The notes: generated from the letters alone by a model not told the origin. A stretch of DNA of 36,027 nt from Vicinamibacteria bacterium (GCA_023701125.1 JAMPXO010000046.1:1-36027), one strand, 5' to 3'; counted from the stretch's first letter, positions 10,250 through 19,105 are shown. Made by a program: numbers and translations.

Positions 10250-11580
10250 GCGGATCGCTCGCCACGCCGTCCGCGCAGCGGCGGGACGAGCATTCGAGGT
10301 TCGAAGCGGACCCGTTCCCCGGGCAGGCGCGGGTCCTCTTCGTCGGCCCGCCCGATAGCAGCCACACCCATTCCTGGATCGACCTGCTGGCGGGAAGTCG
10401 CCTCAACGTGCGCCTGTTCGGCGTGCCCAACGCCGGCCCTCCGCCCGACGACTGGCCCATTCGCACGTACCTCGTGAACCCGCTCATGCCGCCCGCGCGG
10501 CCGGGCCCCGACCGCCTCGCCCTCACGGTTGAGGCCGCATCGCCGGAGTCCTTCGCGCTGCGCGCTCGTTCGCTGCTCGGCCTGGCACTGCCGAAAGCAC
10601 CGCCGCGGCCCGTGCCGGCCCGCGCTCGCGCGTGGTTGGCCCGGGTCATCCGCGAGTGGCGGCCGCACGTGATCCACACCCTCGGCCTGTTCGACGGTCA
10701 CGGCGGAGCCTTCTACCAGGATGCGCGCCGGGAGCACGGCCTGGAGGGCCTCGGGCAGTGGGTGCTGCAGCTGCGCGGCGGGTCCGACCTCTTCCTGCGG
10801 CGGCACGATCCCGCCGAGGTCGCCCGGGTTCGCGACGCGCTCGCGGAGTGCGACACGATCCTCACCGACAACCGGGCGAACGTCGCCTACGTGGGCGAGT
10901 GGGGCATCCCGGCGTCGCGCTTCTCCGAACTGGTCCCGGTCCCGGGAACGGGCGGAGTCGACGTCGACGCGCTGGCGTCTCGCTCGCCGCGTCCTCCCTC
11001 GCAGCGAGCACGAGTGGTGGTCTGGCCCAAGGCGTACGAGTGCGCGTGGTCCAAGTCGCTGCCCGTGCTCGAGGCGCTCCGGCTGGCGTGGGAGCGAATC
11101 CGGCCCTGCCGCGTCGTGCTGCTGGCCGCTGACGACGAGACGAGGCAGTGGTTCCGCACGCTGCCGGACGAGATCCGCTCGAGCTGCGAGCTGCGCGCCC
11201 GGGTCCCGCGCTCCGAGTTCCTGGAGCTGCTCGCGTCCGCCCGGGTCCTACTCGCGCCGTCGCTCGTGGACGGCGTGCCCAACAGCCTCTACGAGGCGAT
11301 GGCCTGCGGCGCGATTCCGATCGTCTCGCCACTGCCGACCATCCGCTCCGGCATTCCCGAGGACGGCCACGTGCTCTGGGCCCGCAATCTCCATCCCGCG
11401 GAGATCGCCGATGCGCTCGCCACGGCGATGCACGACGACGCCGGGGCCGACGCGATGCGCACGCGCAACCTGGAGTTCGTCGCCCGTGTCGCCGACCGCG
11501 CCTGGCTGCGTGAGCGCGCAGTCGATTTCTACGCACGCCTGGTGGCCATCGAACAGGACCGCACGCCCGGTCGTCCCTGA
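10246..11580 (+). CDS. GT4-like glycosyltransferase, 444 aa
   Basis: The C-terminal half has the GT-B donor-binding signature of family GT4: VLLAPSLVDGVPNSLYEAMA followed by CGAIPIV and a PLPTIRSGI loop. The N-terminal half starts with a Rossmann strand, RVLFVGPPDSSHTHSW. GT4 enzymes transfer sugars from nucleotide-sugar donors with retention, typically to polysaccharide or lipid acceptors. The acceptor here is unknown, and no other polysaccharide genes adjoin. The start is uncertain: no ATG or GTG precedes the first strand, so TTG 10246, overlapping the aminopeptidase stop, is chosen. The C-terminus ends in a basic tail. There is no signal peptide, so it probably works on the cytosolic side. 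Confidence 0.75.
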   Translation: MSGSLATPSAQRRDEHSRFEADPFPGQARVLFVGPPDSSHTHSWIDLLAGSRLNVRLFGVPNAGPPPDDWPIRTYLVNPLMPPARPGPDRLALTVEAASPESFALRARSLLGLALPKAPPRPVPARARAWLARVIREWRPHVIHTLGLFDGHGGAFYQDARREHGLEGLGQWVLQLRGGSDLFLRRHDPAEVARVRDALAECDTILTDNRANVAYVGEWGIPASRFSELVPVPGTGGVDVDALASRSPRPPSQRARVVVWPKAYECAWSKSLPVLEALRLAWERIRPCRVVLLAADDETRQWFRTLPDEIRSSCELRARVPRSEFLELLASARVLLAPSLVDGVPNSLYEAMACGAIPIVSPLPTIRSGIPEDGHVLWARNLHPAEIADALATAMHDDAGADAMRTRNLEFVARVADRAWLRERAVDFYARLVAIEQDRTPGRP

Positions 11581-11652
11581 TTTCAGGTGGCCCGTTGTGC
11601 CAGACTTCGCCTCGGAGTCTCGCGCTTCCGGTGATCCGGGAGCCCCCGGCGA

Positions 11653-11670
11653 GGAGCCTTTTCAGGCTCC
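11653..11670 (+). terminator. hairpin between glycosyltransferase and molybdenum hydroxylase genes
   Basis: GGAGCC (11653-11658) and GGCTCC (11665-11670) form a perfect 6-bp stem with loop TTTTCA, 73 nt after the glycosyltransferase stop. No T-run follows. It is either a weak terminator or a leader structure of the next operon, whose ATG is 36 nt downstream. Confidence 0.3.
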
Positions 11671-11706
11671 GGCAACTCTGCGCCCGAGCCTGCGCGGAGG
11701 TTTGTC

Positions 11707-12180
11707 ATGCAGCGAACCATCCCGTTCCGACTCAACGGCAAACCCGTCAGCATCGAAACGGACGACCAGCGCAGCCTGCTCTGGGTGTTGCGCACCGACC
11801 TGGCGCTGACGGGCACCAAGTACGGCTGCGGCGAAGGCCTCTGTGGCGCCTGCACCGTCGGCGTGAACGGCCAGGCCGTGCGCTCCTGCGCGACGTCGCT
11901 CGCGGACGTCCGCGGCAAGGACGTCGTCACCATCGAAGGCCTCGAGCGGAACGGCCAGTTGCACGCGCTGCAGCAGGCCTTCGTGGACCACGACGCGCTC
12001 CAGTGCGGCTACTGCACCCCGGGCATGATCATGAACGCCTGGGCGCTCCTGCAGCGGACGCCGCGGCCCTCGCGCCAGCAGATCCTCGAAGCGATGGAGG
12101 GGAACCTCTGTCGCTGCGGCGCACACCGGCGGATCGTCGCCGCGATCGAGACCGCGGCCGGGCAGGGAGGTGCGGCATGA
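11707..12180 (+). CDS. [2Fe-2S] subunit of a molybdenum hydroxylase (IorA/CoxS-like), 157 aa
   Basis: This is the small iron-sulfur subunit of the xanthine oxidase family. The N-terminal plant-type ferredoxin site is YGCGEGLCGACTVGVNG followed by the fourth Cys in SCATSL (about residues 38-60). The C-terminal helical domain carries the second cluster: CGYCTPGM (about 100) and CRCGAHRRI (about 137). It passes electrons from the molybdopterin subunit onward. The length matches two-subunit enzymes such as isoquinoline 1-oxidoreductase. GGAGG lies 6 nt upstream of the ATG. The stop overlaps the large-subunit start (ATGA). It lacks its own signal, so export would be by co-transport with the Tat-tagged large subunit. 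No FAD subunit is encoded nearby. Confidence 0.92.
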   Translation: MQRTIPFRLNGKPVSIETDDQRSLLWVLRTDLALTGTKYGCGEGLCGACTVGVNGQAVRSCATSLADVRGKDVVTIEGLERNGQLHALQQAFVDHDALQCGYCTPGMIMNAWALLQRTPRPSRQQILEAMEGNLCRCGAHRRIVAAIETAAGQGGAA

Positions 12181-14315
12181 CCCGCCTCGTGGAGGTCGAA
12201 GCCGACGCGCCGTCCGCCTCGGAAGTCGACCGGCGCACGTTCTGCAAGCTGCTCGGCGGCGGCATCGTCGTGCTCGTCACCGGCGGGTCGTCCGAGCTTT
12301 CCGCCCAGCAGCGCGGGTACCCCGAGGACCTGAACGCGTACCTGCGGATCGCCGAGGACGGCCGGGTCACGGTGTTCTCCGGGAAGATCGAGATGGGGCA
12401 GGGCGTGCACACCTCGCTCGCGCAGATGGCCGCGGAGGAGCTGGGGGTGGAGCTGGACGCCATCACGATGGTGATGGGCGACACCGACCTGTGCCCGTGG
12501 GACGCCGGCACGTGGGGCTCGCTGACGACCCGCATGTTCGGTCCCGCGCTGCGCGCCGCCGCGGCCGAAGCGCGGGCCGTGCTGCTGAACCTGGCGGCGG
12601 AGCGACTGGGCGTCGCCCGCGAGCACCTGGTCGTCAGCCGCGGCGTGGTCGCCGTCCGGGACGATGCCGCGCGCAAGGTCAGCTACGGCGCGCTGGCCCG
12701 GGGCCAGCAGATCGCCCGCCTCGTCGACCACAAGGCGGTGCTGAAGGCGGTGCAGGACTTCGAGGTGATGGGCCGCCCGACGAAGCGGCTCGACGCCGGC
12801 GACAAGGTCACCGGCAAGGCGCAGTACGCCGGGGACCTCCACCGGCCGGGCCTGCTGCACGCGCGGCTGTTGCGGCCGCCGGTGCACGGCGCCACGCGGA
12901 CCTCCCTCGATCTGTCCCGGCCGAAGGCGATGCCGGGCGTCGTGGTCGTCGAGGATGGCGACCTCGTCGCCGTGCTCCACGCCGACCCCGAGCAGGCCGA
13001 GGCGGCCCTCGCGGCCGTCGACGTCCGCTGGAGCCGGCCGGAGCCCACCTTCGACACCGAGTCGGTCGGCGACTACTTCGTGAAGAACTCGGCGCCCGGC
13101 GAGGTCCGCGTCGAGAAGGGCGACGTCGCGACCGTGCTGGCCGCGTCGAGGGCGGCCGGGGTACCGGTGTTCGCGTCGACCTTCCGCACCGGCTACGTGG
13201 CCCACGTGCCGATCGAGCCGCACACGGCGATGGCCGAGATGCTGGACGGCCGGGTCGTCGTGTCGGCGGGCACCCAGACCCCGTTCGGCGCGCAGGCGCG
13301 GATCGCGCAGGCGCTGGGCATCGACGAGAAGAGCGTGCGGGTGCTGACGCCGTTCGTGGGCGGTGGCTTCGGCGGCAAGAGCGCCGTCGGCCAGGCGATC
13401 GAGGCCGCCCGCTTGGCGAAGCTCACGGGTCGGCCCGTGATGGTGGCCTGGACCCGGGCCGAGGAGTTCTTCTTCGACGCCTTCGATCCCGCGGCCGTGG
13501 TGAAAATCGCTTCGGCGCTCGACAGGGAGGGGCGGATCTCGGCCTGGGACTACCACGTGTACGCGGCCGGGACCCGCGCCGCGGAGGTGCTGTACGACCC
13601 GCCGGCCGCGCGGGTGACGTCGTCTCCGGCCCGAGGCGCGAGCAGCACGCTGCACCCGTTCGCCGTCGGACCGTGGCGGGCCCCGGGCGCGGGCACGAAC
13701 GTGTTCGCCCGCGAGTCGCAGGTCGACATCATGGCCGCGGCGGGGAAGGCCGATCCGCTCGCGTTCCGGTTGCGCAACACCTCCGACGCCCGGGCCCAGC
13801 GCGTGCTGCGGACGGCCGCCGAGGCGTTCGGGTGGAAGCCCGGGGTCGGGCCGACGGGCCGCGGCCAGGGTCTCGCCGTGGGCATCGACTCCGGCACCTA
13901 CTGCGCGCTGGCCGCGGAGGTCGTGGTCGATCGCGCGACGGGGGCGATCCGGGTCGTGCGGGTCGTGGCCGCGCAGGACATGGGGCTGGTCGTCAACCCC
14001 GCGGGCGCGCGGCTGCAGATCGAAGGTTGCATCACCATGGGCCTCGGCTACGTGCTGAGTGAAGAACTCCGCTTCCGGGGCGGCGAGATCCTCGACACCA
14101 GCCTGGCGACCTACACGATCCCGCAGTTCTCGTGGTTGCCGCAGATCGAGGCCGTGCTGGTGAAGAACGACGAGCTCTCGCCGCAGGGCGGGGGAGAGCC
14201 CGCGATCGTGCCGATGGGCGCGGTGATCGCGAACGCGGTGTTCGACGCGACGGGCGCCCGGCTGTTCCGGCTGCCGCTGACGCCGGAGCGGGTCAAGGCG
14301 GCGCTGGGGGGCTAG
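12177..14315 (+). CDS. molybdopterin-binding subunit of an IorB-like dehydrogenase with Tat signal, 712 aa
   Basis: This is the large catalytic subunit of a xanthine dehydrogenase-family enzyme. Residues about 18-40 are a twin-arginine signal (DRRTFCKLLGGGIVVLV), so the holoenzyme is predicted to be exported folded. Family motifs include GKIEMGQGVHTSLAQM, TPFVGGGFGGKS and the C-terminal GGGEPAIVPMGAVIANA, where Glu at about 673 is the position of the catalytic base. Enzymes of this IorB type hydroxylate N-heterocycles or oxidise aldehydes and give electrons to a cytochrome or other periplasmic acceptor rather than NAD. The substrate cannot be read from the sequence. No XdhC-type maturation factor or cytochrome gene lies in the window. 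It is translationally coupled to the iron-sulfur subunit by a 4-nt overlap. Confidence 0.9.
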   Translation: MTRLVEVEADAPSASEVDRRTFCKLLGGGIVVLVTGGSSELSAQQRGYPEDLNAYLRIAEDGRVTVFSGKIEMGQGVHTSLAQMAAEELGVELDAITMVMGDTDLCPWDAGTWGSLTTRMFGPALRAAAAEARAVLLNLAAERLGVAREHLVVSRGVVAVRDDAARKVSYGALARGQQIARLVDHKAVLKAVQDFEVMGRPTKRLDAGDKVTGKAQYAGDLHRPGLLHARLLRPPVHGATRTSLDLSRPKAMPGVVVVEDGDLVAVLHADPEQAEAALAAVDVRWSRPEPTFDTESVGDYFVKNSAPGEVRVEKGDVATVLAASRAAGVPVFASTFRTGYVAHVPIEPHTAMAEMLDGRVVVSAGTQTPFGAQARIAQALGIDEKSVRVLTPFVGGGFGGKSAVGQAIEAARLAKLTGRPVMVAWTRAEEFFFDAFDPAAVVKIASALDREGRISAWDYHVYAAGTRAAEVLYDPPAARVTSSPARGASSTLHPFAVGPWRAPGAGTNVFARESQVDIMAAAGKADPLAFRLRNTSDARAQRVLRTAAEAFGWKPGVGPTGRGQGLAVGIDSGTYCALAAEVVVDRATGAIRVVRVVAAQDMGLVVNPAGARLQIEGCITMGLGYVLSEELRFRGGEILDTSLATYTIPQFSWLPQIEAVLVKNDELSPQGGGEPAIVPMGAVIANAVFDATGARLFRLPLTPERVKAALGG

Positions 14316-14330
14316 AGCCCGCGAGCCGTC

Positions 14331-14336
14331 TACAAT
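14331..14336 (+). promoter_or_regulatory. -10 box TACAAT close to the kinase start codon
   Basis: TACAAT ends 9 nt before the ATG at 14346. Transcription would start within about three nucleotides of the start codon, predicting a leaderless or nearly leaderless kinase mRNA. No Shine-Dalgarno sequence and no good -35 are visible. Confidence 0.4.
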
Positions 14337-14345
14337 CGGGGCTCG

Positions 14346-15869
14346 ATGTCCGCCGCCCTCCCGACGCGCATCGGCCGTTACGTGATCGAGTCCGAACTCG
14401 GCCGCGGAATGATGGGGGTCGTGTATCGCGCCCGCGACCCCGAGCTCGACCGGCCGATCGCGCTCAAGACCATCAGCCTCGCGTTCGCCGTGCCGGAAGA
14501 GGAACGCGCCGCGTTCGAAAAGCGGTTCCTCGCGGAGGCGCGGGCGGCGGCCAAGCTGTCGCACCCCGCGATCGTGGTCGTCCACGACGTCGGCCGCGAC
14601 GCCGAGAGCGGCGCTCTCTACATCGCGCTGGAGATGCTGCGCGGGCGCACGCTGGAGGAGATCGTGCGCGCCGGCGGGCCGCTGCCCTGGCCCGACGCCG
14701 TGCGCCTCGGCGTGCGACTGGCCGAGGCCCTCGGTCACGCCCACGCGGGCGGCGTCATCCACCGCGACGTCAAGCCGGCGAACGTGATGGTGATCGGGCC
14801 GGGCGAGCCGAAGCTGATGGACTTCGGCGTGGCCAAGCTCAGCACCGGCAACCTGACCGCCAGCGGCGAGACGTTCGGCACGCCGCTGTTCATGTCGCCC
14901 GAGCAGGCGCTGGGGCAGCCGATCGACGGTCGCGCCGACCTGTTCTCGCTCGGCAGCATCCTGTACTTCGCGCTGACGGCGCGGAACCCGTTCGCCGCCG
15001 ACTCCGTGCCCGTGATCCTGGCCAAGGTCGCCTACGACACGCCGCCGCCCCCGTCCGTGCTGGTGCCCGAGATCCCCACCGCGGTGGACACCGTCGTCGG
15101 CAGGGCGATGGCGAAGGTCCCCGCCGAGCGCTACCCGGACGGCGCGGCCCTGGCCGAGGCGCTGCGCGGCGTGCTGCGACTGGAGTCGGGCCGCGCCACG
15201 TACGCGGGCGGCGACACGATGGAGATCGACCCCGCGGAGCGCCCGCTGCCGCCGAGCTCGAGTCGGCCCGCGCTGGCCGCCGGCGCGGCCGGGCTGCTGG
15301 TCGTGCTGGCGGGCCTGCTCTGGTGGGGCCGGGCCGAGCCGGCCGCCGAGCCGAGCCCGGCCCTGAACTCCGAAGCGGCGGCTCCATCCGGGTCGCCTGC
15401 CGGGGAGGGCATCCCGCTCCAGTGGAGCCTGGCCTCGCCCTCGCCCGCGGCGGCCCCAGGGGCGGCGACGACGAACGCGCCCGGGCCGGAGAGCACTCCG
15501 GCTCCCGAGCCCGCGACGAAGCCGAGCCCCCGGGCGGCCGCGGTCGCCCGCGCCACGCCGAAGGCCGTCGCCCACGTGTTCGTCGACTTCGAGCACGGGC
15601 TGAAGGAGGGCACGCTGCGGGTCTCGTCCGGCGACCTGGTGCTGCTCGATGTCGTGCTCGAGAAGCCGAAGGAGGGCAAGGGCAGCGTGCAGCGACTGCT
15701 GGACCTGGCGCCCGGCGAGCACCAGCTCCGCGTCGTGCTCGTGCTCGACGAGGAGAAGGACAAGGAAAAAGTCGAAGAACTGGCCGTCGTGCTCGTCGCA
15801 GGCGCGACCCGCCAGCTCGAGATTCGCTACGGCGGGCTGTTCAAGAAGTTGACGCTGAAGGTGAAGTAG
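14346..15869 (+). CDS. membrane-anchored Ser/Thr protein kinase (PknB-type), 507 aa
   Basis: A complete Hanks-type kinase domain occupies residues about 8-270. It has a glycine loop (GRGMMGVVY), the ATP-binding Lys (IALKTI), a catalytic loop (HRDVKPANVMV, about 138-148), DFGVAKL (about 158) and the MSPEQA activation-segment end. All key residues are present, so it should be active. One transmembrane helix follows (about 310-328, LAAGAAGLLVVLAGLLWW). Then come a Pro/Ala/Ser-rich linker and a beta-rich external domain from about 410, with PEGA-like character (VFVDFEHGLKEGTLRV, LAPGEHQLRVVL). The external domain may sense or bind an extracytoplasmic partner. It has no PASTA repeats. The substrates are unknown. 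It runs convergent to the lipoprotein gene, with only 9 nt between the stops. Confidence 0.92.
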   Translation: MSAALPTRIGRYVIESELGRGMMGVVYRARDPELDRPIALKTISLAFAVPEEERAAFEKRFLAEARAAAKLSHPAIVVVHDVGRDAESGALYIALEMLRGRTLEEIVRAGGPLPWPDAVRLGVRLAEALGHAHAGGVIHRDVKPANVMVIGPGEPKLMDFGVAKLSTGNLTASGETFGTPLFMSPEQALGQPIDGRADLFSLGSILYFALTARNPFAADSVPVILAKVAYDTPPPPSVLVPEIPTAVDTVVGRAMAKVPAERYPDGAALAEALRGVLRLESGRATYAGGDTMEIDPAERPLPPSSSRPALAAGAAGLLVVLAGLLWWGRAEPAAEPSPALNSEAAAPSGSPAGEGIPLQWSLASPSPAAAPGAATTNAPGPESTPAPEPATKPSPRAAAVARATPKAVAHVFVDFEHGLKEGTLRVSSGDLVLLDVVLEKPKEGKGSVQRLLDLAPGEHQLRVVLVLDEEKDKEKVEELAVVLVAGATRQLEIRYGGLFKKLTLKVK

Positions 15870-15878
15870 CCCCCGGAC

Positions 15879-17132
15879 TCAGCGGGCTGCGAGCGACGCG
15901 AGCCGCAGGCGCGGCGTCTCGCCGCGGGTGTCGGTCCAGGCCACGTATGCCGTCTCGCCCGCGACGACGAGGCGCGGGAAGCCCGACGAGCGGGCGGCCC
16001 CGGTTTCGCCGACGACGACCTCCTCGCCCGGCGCGCCCGCGGCGGTGATGCGGCGGGCGACCACCAGCCCGGACTTCGGCGGCAGCGGGCGCATCCAGGT
16101 CGCGAGCAGATCGCCCGAGGCCAGCCAGTCGACGTCGACGCGGCCGAGCGGGGCGTCGGTGTCGAGGTCCGTCGCGTGACCGAAGGTCGCGCCCGCGTCG
16201 GTCGAGAGCGCGAAGCGGACGCGAGCCGTGCCACCCGCCGACGTGAACCAGATGGCGCCGACGCGGTCGCCGCGGGCCGCGAGCTGCGGTCCGTTGACCG
16301 GGCAGGCCGGCATGATCCAGCCGTCGTGGCCCAGCTCCGCAGGCGTCGACCAGGTGCCGTTGGCGAGCCGCGCGAACGAGATGTCGCGCCGCTCGTCCGC
16401 GCCGCGATCGCGGTAGGCGACCACCACCTGGCTGCCGCTGGCGACCGCCGCGCCGGTCTGGCAGCAGTCGCACACGCGGTCGTCGATCACCCGTTCCTCG
16501 GACAACGCGCCGGCGGCGTCCAGGCTCGCATGGCGCAGCGCCGTCGCCCCGGGCGCGTCGTGGGAGTGCCCACCTGCCATGGCGCGGCCGTCCAGCCAGA
16601 CCATGCCCAGCGCATCGCCCTGCGGGAACAGCGAGACGAAGCCGTGCTCGGCGTCGACGCCGTCGCGGTGGGGCACGACCGGCTTCGACCAGGTCTGTCC
16701 GCCGTCGGCCGACGTCGCGAGCTGGATCTCGTAGTCGTAGCCGCGCTTGCCGGTCTTGACCAGCCAGTGGGCGGCGATGCGGCCGTCCGCCAGCGCGATC
16801 AGGCTCGGCGTGTCGGCCCAGTTGACGAAGAAGCGCTCGCCTTCCGCGATCGTGCGCGGCTCGCTCCACTTCCCACCCGTGCGCGCCGCGAAGCGGATGC
16901 GGTGGCCCTTCGCGGCCGGTTCGGTCCAGCCCAGCAACAGCGTGCCGTCGGGCCGCGCGGCGAGCATCGGCAGGCTGGCGCCGGCGGGGGCGGGCAGCTC
17001 GAGCTCGGTGACGCCCATCGGGCGTTCGGCCGCCGCGGTCGACGGCGGCGGGCTGGCGGGCCGCGAGTCAGGGCTGCACGCCGACAGGGCCAGCGTCGAC
17101 AGGGCGAGGGCGAGGCAGAAGGAAGGGCGCAT
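15879..17132 (-). CDS. sialidase-fold (BNR/Asp-box) lipoprotein, 417 aa
   Basis: The N-terminus is a lipoprotein signal with lipobox LSAC at about residues 16-19. The mature part is a probable six-bladed beta-propeller with Asp-box-like turns SADGGQTW and STDAGATF. A distinctive Cys cluster, DRVCDCCQTG, sits near residue 219; I recall it from a group of secreted exo-alpha-sialidase-annotated proteins of environmental bacteria. The Arg triad and Tyr/Glu of true sialidases cannot be confirmed, so sialidase activity is not claimed. The Cys cluster could form disulfides or bind metal. The ATG lies 6 nt after a TACAAT -10 on its strand, so the mRNA is probably leaderless. Confidence 0.78.
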   Translation of the reverse strand: MRPSFCLALALSTLALSACSPDSRPASPPPSTAAAERPMGVTELELPAPAGASLPMLAARPDGTLLLGWTEPAAKGHRIRFAARTGGKWSEPRTIAEGERFFVNWADTPSLIALADGRIAAHWLVKTGKRGYDYEIQLATSADGGQTWSKPVVPHRDGVDAEHGFVSLFPQGDALGMVWLDGRAMAGGHSHDAPGATALRHASLDAAGALSEERVIDDRVCDCCQTGAAVASGSQVVVAYRDRGADERRDISFARLANGTWSTPAELGHDGWIMPACPVNGPQLAARGDRVGAIWFTSAGGTARVRFALSTDAGATFGHATDLDTDAPLGRVDVDWLASGDLLATWMRPLPPKSGLVVARRITAAGAPGEEVVVGETGAARSSGFPRLVVAGETAYVAWTDTRGETPRLRLASLAAR

Positions 17133-17138
17133 GGGAGG

Positions 17139-17144
17139 ATTGTA
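17139..17144 (-). promoter_or_regulatory. -10 box TACAAT immediately before the BNR lipoprotein start
   Basis: On the minus strand TACAAT (17144 to 17139) ends 6 nt before the ATG at 17132. Initiation at the usual distance would begin at the A of the ATG. No Shine-Dalgarno can fit, so a leaderless transcript is predicted. Confidence 0.45.
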
Positions 17145-17172
17145 CGTCCCGGGGCCCGCGCAGGGCGGGGTG

Positions 17173-17178
17173 TAGAAT
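17173..17178 (+). promoter_or_regulatory. -10 box for the acyl-CoA reductase operon
   Basis: TAGAAT lies 28 nt before the ATG at 17207, leaving a leader of about 20 nt with GCGGAGA as a possible Shine-Dalgarno. This would drive the four-gene operon 17207-21494. No clear -35 is seen. Confidence 0.35.
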
Positions 17179-17206
17179 CGCGCCCGAAGCGGAGAAAACC
17201 AAGCCC

Positions 17207-19105
17207 ATGGCCAGGCCCGGCGGACGTCGCTCGCGCGCGCGCGGTGCGACGGAGGACGTGATCGACTCTTCTCCTTCGCGCTACATCGCGCGGGTCTCGA
17301 CGGAGACGGGGCGCGAGTTGCACGACGGGATCGAGCCGTGGGAGCTGCTCGTCCACGCCCATCGCGACAACCACCCGGTCGAGGTCGCCGCCCAGTTCCT
17401 GGCCAGCCGCATGATCCAGCTCACCGGCCGCGAGGCCCTGGTGCGGCGCGGACTGCGCTTCGTCAACGGGGCCGCGGCGCAAGTCGCCGACCTGGCGGGA
17501 GCGGCCGTCGGCAGCGACGCGCTGGCGCGGGCCGCGAAGCGACTCGTCGGCGTCACGGACCGCGACTACCGCTTCCACTTCCGGGAGACGACCCACCTCT
17601 CCGAGGCCGAGGTCAAGCGCCGCACCGACCAGCTCCAGCACGACGCTGCCGCGCGGCTGAAGGCCCGTGGCCCGCAGCCGCGCTTGCGCGTGCTGCTGAC
17701 CGGCGCCACCGGCTTCCTCGGCAAGGAGATCCTGTTCCAGGTCGCCACCGACCGCCGGGTCGAAGAGATCGTGGCCGTGTTGCGGCCGGAGACGGTGCGC
17801 GATCCGAAGACCAAAGAAGTCGTCCGCGTGCTGTCGCCCGCGGAGCGCGGCGCGCTGCTGCTCCAGCGGCTGAAGCTGCCGAAGGCGGCGCAGAAGAAGT
17901 ACCGCTTCGTCGCAGGCGACATCGAGCAGCCCGGCCTCGGCATCGCCGCCGAGGAGGTCGCGCGGCTGCGTGACGCGCTGACCCACGTGGTCCACTGCGC
18001 GGCCTCGGTGTCGTTCGACGACACCTACGAGAACTCGTTCCGCGCCAACGTGCTCGGCAGTCGCAACGCGCTGGCCTTCGCGCTGGAACTGCAGGAGGCC
18101 GAGGGCTCGCCGTTCGTCCAGCACATCGCGATCGAGACCAGCTACATCCACGGCCGGCAGAAGGCCAGCTTCGCCGCCGAGGAATCGCTTGCGTTCCCGC
18201 GCCACTTCTACAACAACTACTACGAGCTGACCAAGGCGATGGCCTCGATCGAGACCGACCGCTTCATGATCGAGCGCGGCCTGCGCGTGGCGCAGCTGCT
18301 GCCCTCGATCGTGATCGGCGACTCGCGCACGGGCAACAACCGCGGCGACACCAAGGTCGTCAACGCGCCGATCAACGCGTTCGGTCGCGCCCAGGAGGCC
18401 CTGTCCCGCCCGGGGCAGACTGCGGGCGAGCGGGTGCGCGGCTGGGCGGTCGCCCAGGTGGCGCAGGGCTTCCCGGGCGACCCGTCGGCCGAGTTGAACC
18501 TGGTGCCCGTCGACCGCGTCGTCGAAGGCATCCTGGCCGCGCTCACCGTGCCCGAGGCGATCGGCAACCGCATCCACCTGGCGACGGACAACCGCATCCG
18601 CTCGCAGGACATGCTGCGGATCTGCCGCGAGGAGCTGGACGTCGCCGTGCGGCTGACCGATCCCACGATCTACCGCAACCTGACGCTGCCGCTGGTGCGG
18701 GCCACGCTCGAGAAGCTGGGCGAACCGAAGCTGGCCAACGCGCTCGAGAAGCTGGGCACCATCTTCGGCGGCTACAGCGAGTGGGGCCAGCCGATCCACA
18801 AGGTCGGCAACGACGTGCGGATCCTCGGCCTCGCGCTGCGGCGGCCGAACACCGAGCACGCCTTCCGCATGCTGTGTCGCCACAACCGTTACGTGCAGGA
18901 CTTCGGCAAGGTTCGCGACGCGGACGAGATCGCACGCCGCGAGCGGCTGTGGGACGAGCTCTGCACCGAGCTGGAGCTGGAGACGGGGCACGAGGTGGGA
19001 GCGATCGAGCCGGCGGAGTTCCGTGCGCTGCTCCGCGAGAAGCTCGACGTCGTGGAGTTCGTGCGCCGGCCCGCGCGGCCGCCGGCGCGCCGGAGGAAGT
19101 CATGA
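17207..19105 (+). CDS. fatty acyl-CoA reductase-like extended SDR, 632 aa
   Basis: A Rossmann nucleotide site, LLTGATGFLGKEI, is at about residues 163-175. The SDR catalytic Tyr-Lys pair is NYYELTK (about 336-342), with the upstream VHCAASVSFD strand. Domain order and size fit the NAD_binding_4 (male-sterility) family, which reduces long-chain acyl-CoA or acyl-ACP to aldehyde or alcohol. About 160 residues precede the Rossmann fold. They are partly helical, do not resemble a second catalytic domain and are unusual for the family. After about residue 420 comes a helical C-terminal region. The protein ends in a basic tail (RRPARPPARRRKS). The next gene overlaps by ATGA. The product would supply fatty alcohol for wax esters or ether lipids; the chain length and the actual reaction are inference. 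Confidence 0.78.
   Translation: MARPGGRRSRARGATEDVIDSSPSRYIARVSTETGRELHDGIEPWELLVHAHRDNHPVEVAAQFLASRMIQLTGREALVRRGLRFVNGAAAQVADLAGAAVGSDALARAAKRLVGVTDRDYRFHFRETTHLSEAEVKRRTDQLQHDAAARLKARGPQPRLRVLLTGATGFLGKEILFQVATDRRVEEIVAVLRPETVRDPKTKEVVRVLSPAERGALLLQRLKLPKAAQKKYRFVAGDIEQPGLGIAAEEVARLRDALTHVVHCAASVSFDDTYENSFRANVLGSRNALAFALELQEAEGSPFVQHIAIETSYIHGRQKASFAAEESLAFPRHFYNNYYELTKAMASIETDRFMIERGLRVAQLLPSIVIGDSRTGNNRGDTKVVNAPINAFGRAQEALSRPGQTAGERVRGWAVAQVAQGFPGDPSAELNLVPVDRVVEGILAALTVPEAIGNRIHLATDNRIRSQDMLRICREELDVAVRLTDPTIYRNLTLPLVRATLEKLGEPKLANALEKLGTIFGGYSEWGQPIHKVGNDVRILGLALRRPNTEHAFRMLCRHNRYVQDFGKVRDADEIARRERLWDELCTELELETGHEVGAIEPAEFRALLREKLDVVEFVRRPARPPARRRKS

Noticed and set aside
11581-11706. 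Molybdenum-cofactor riboswitch before the hydroxylase genes
   Set aside because: Only one simple 6-bp hairpin; the conserved core of the Moco motif was not recognised.
12009-15722. Minus-strand ORF of over 1200 codons opposite the hydroxylase and kinase genes
   Set aside because: Same antisense artefact; it spans several well-supported plus-strand genes.
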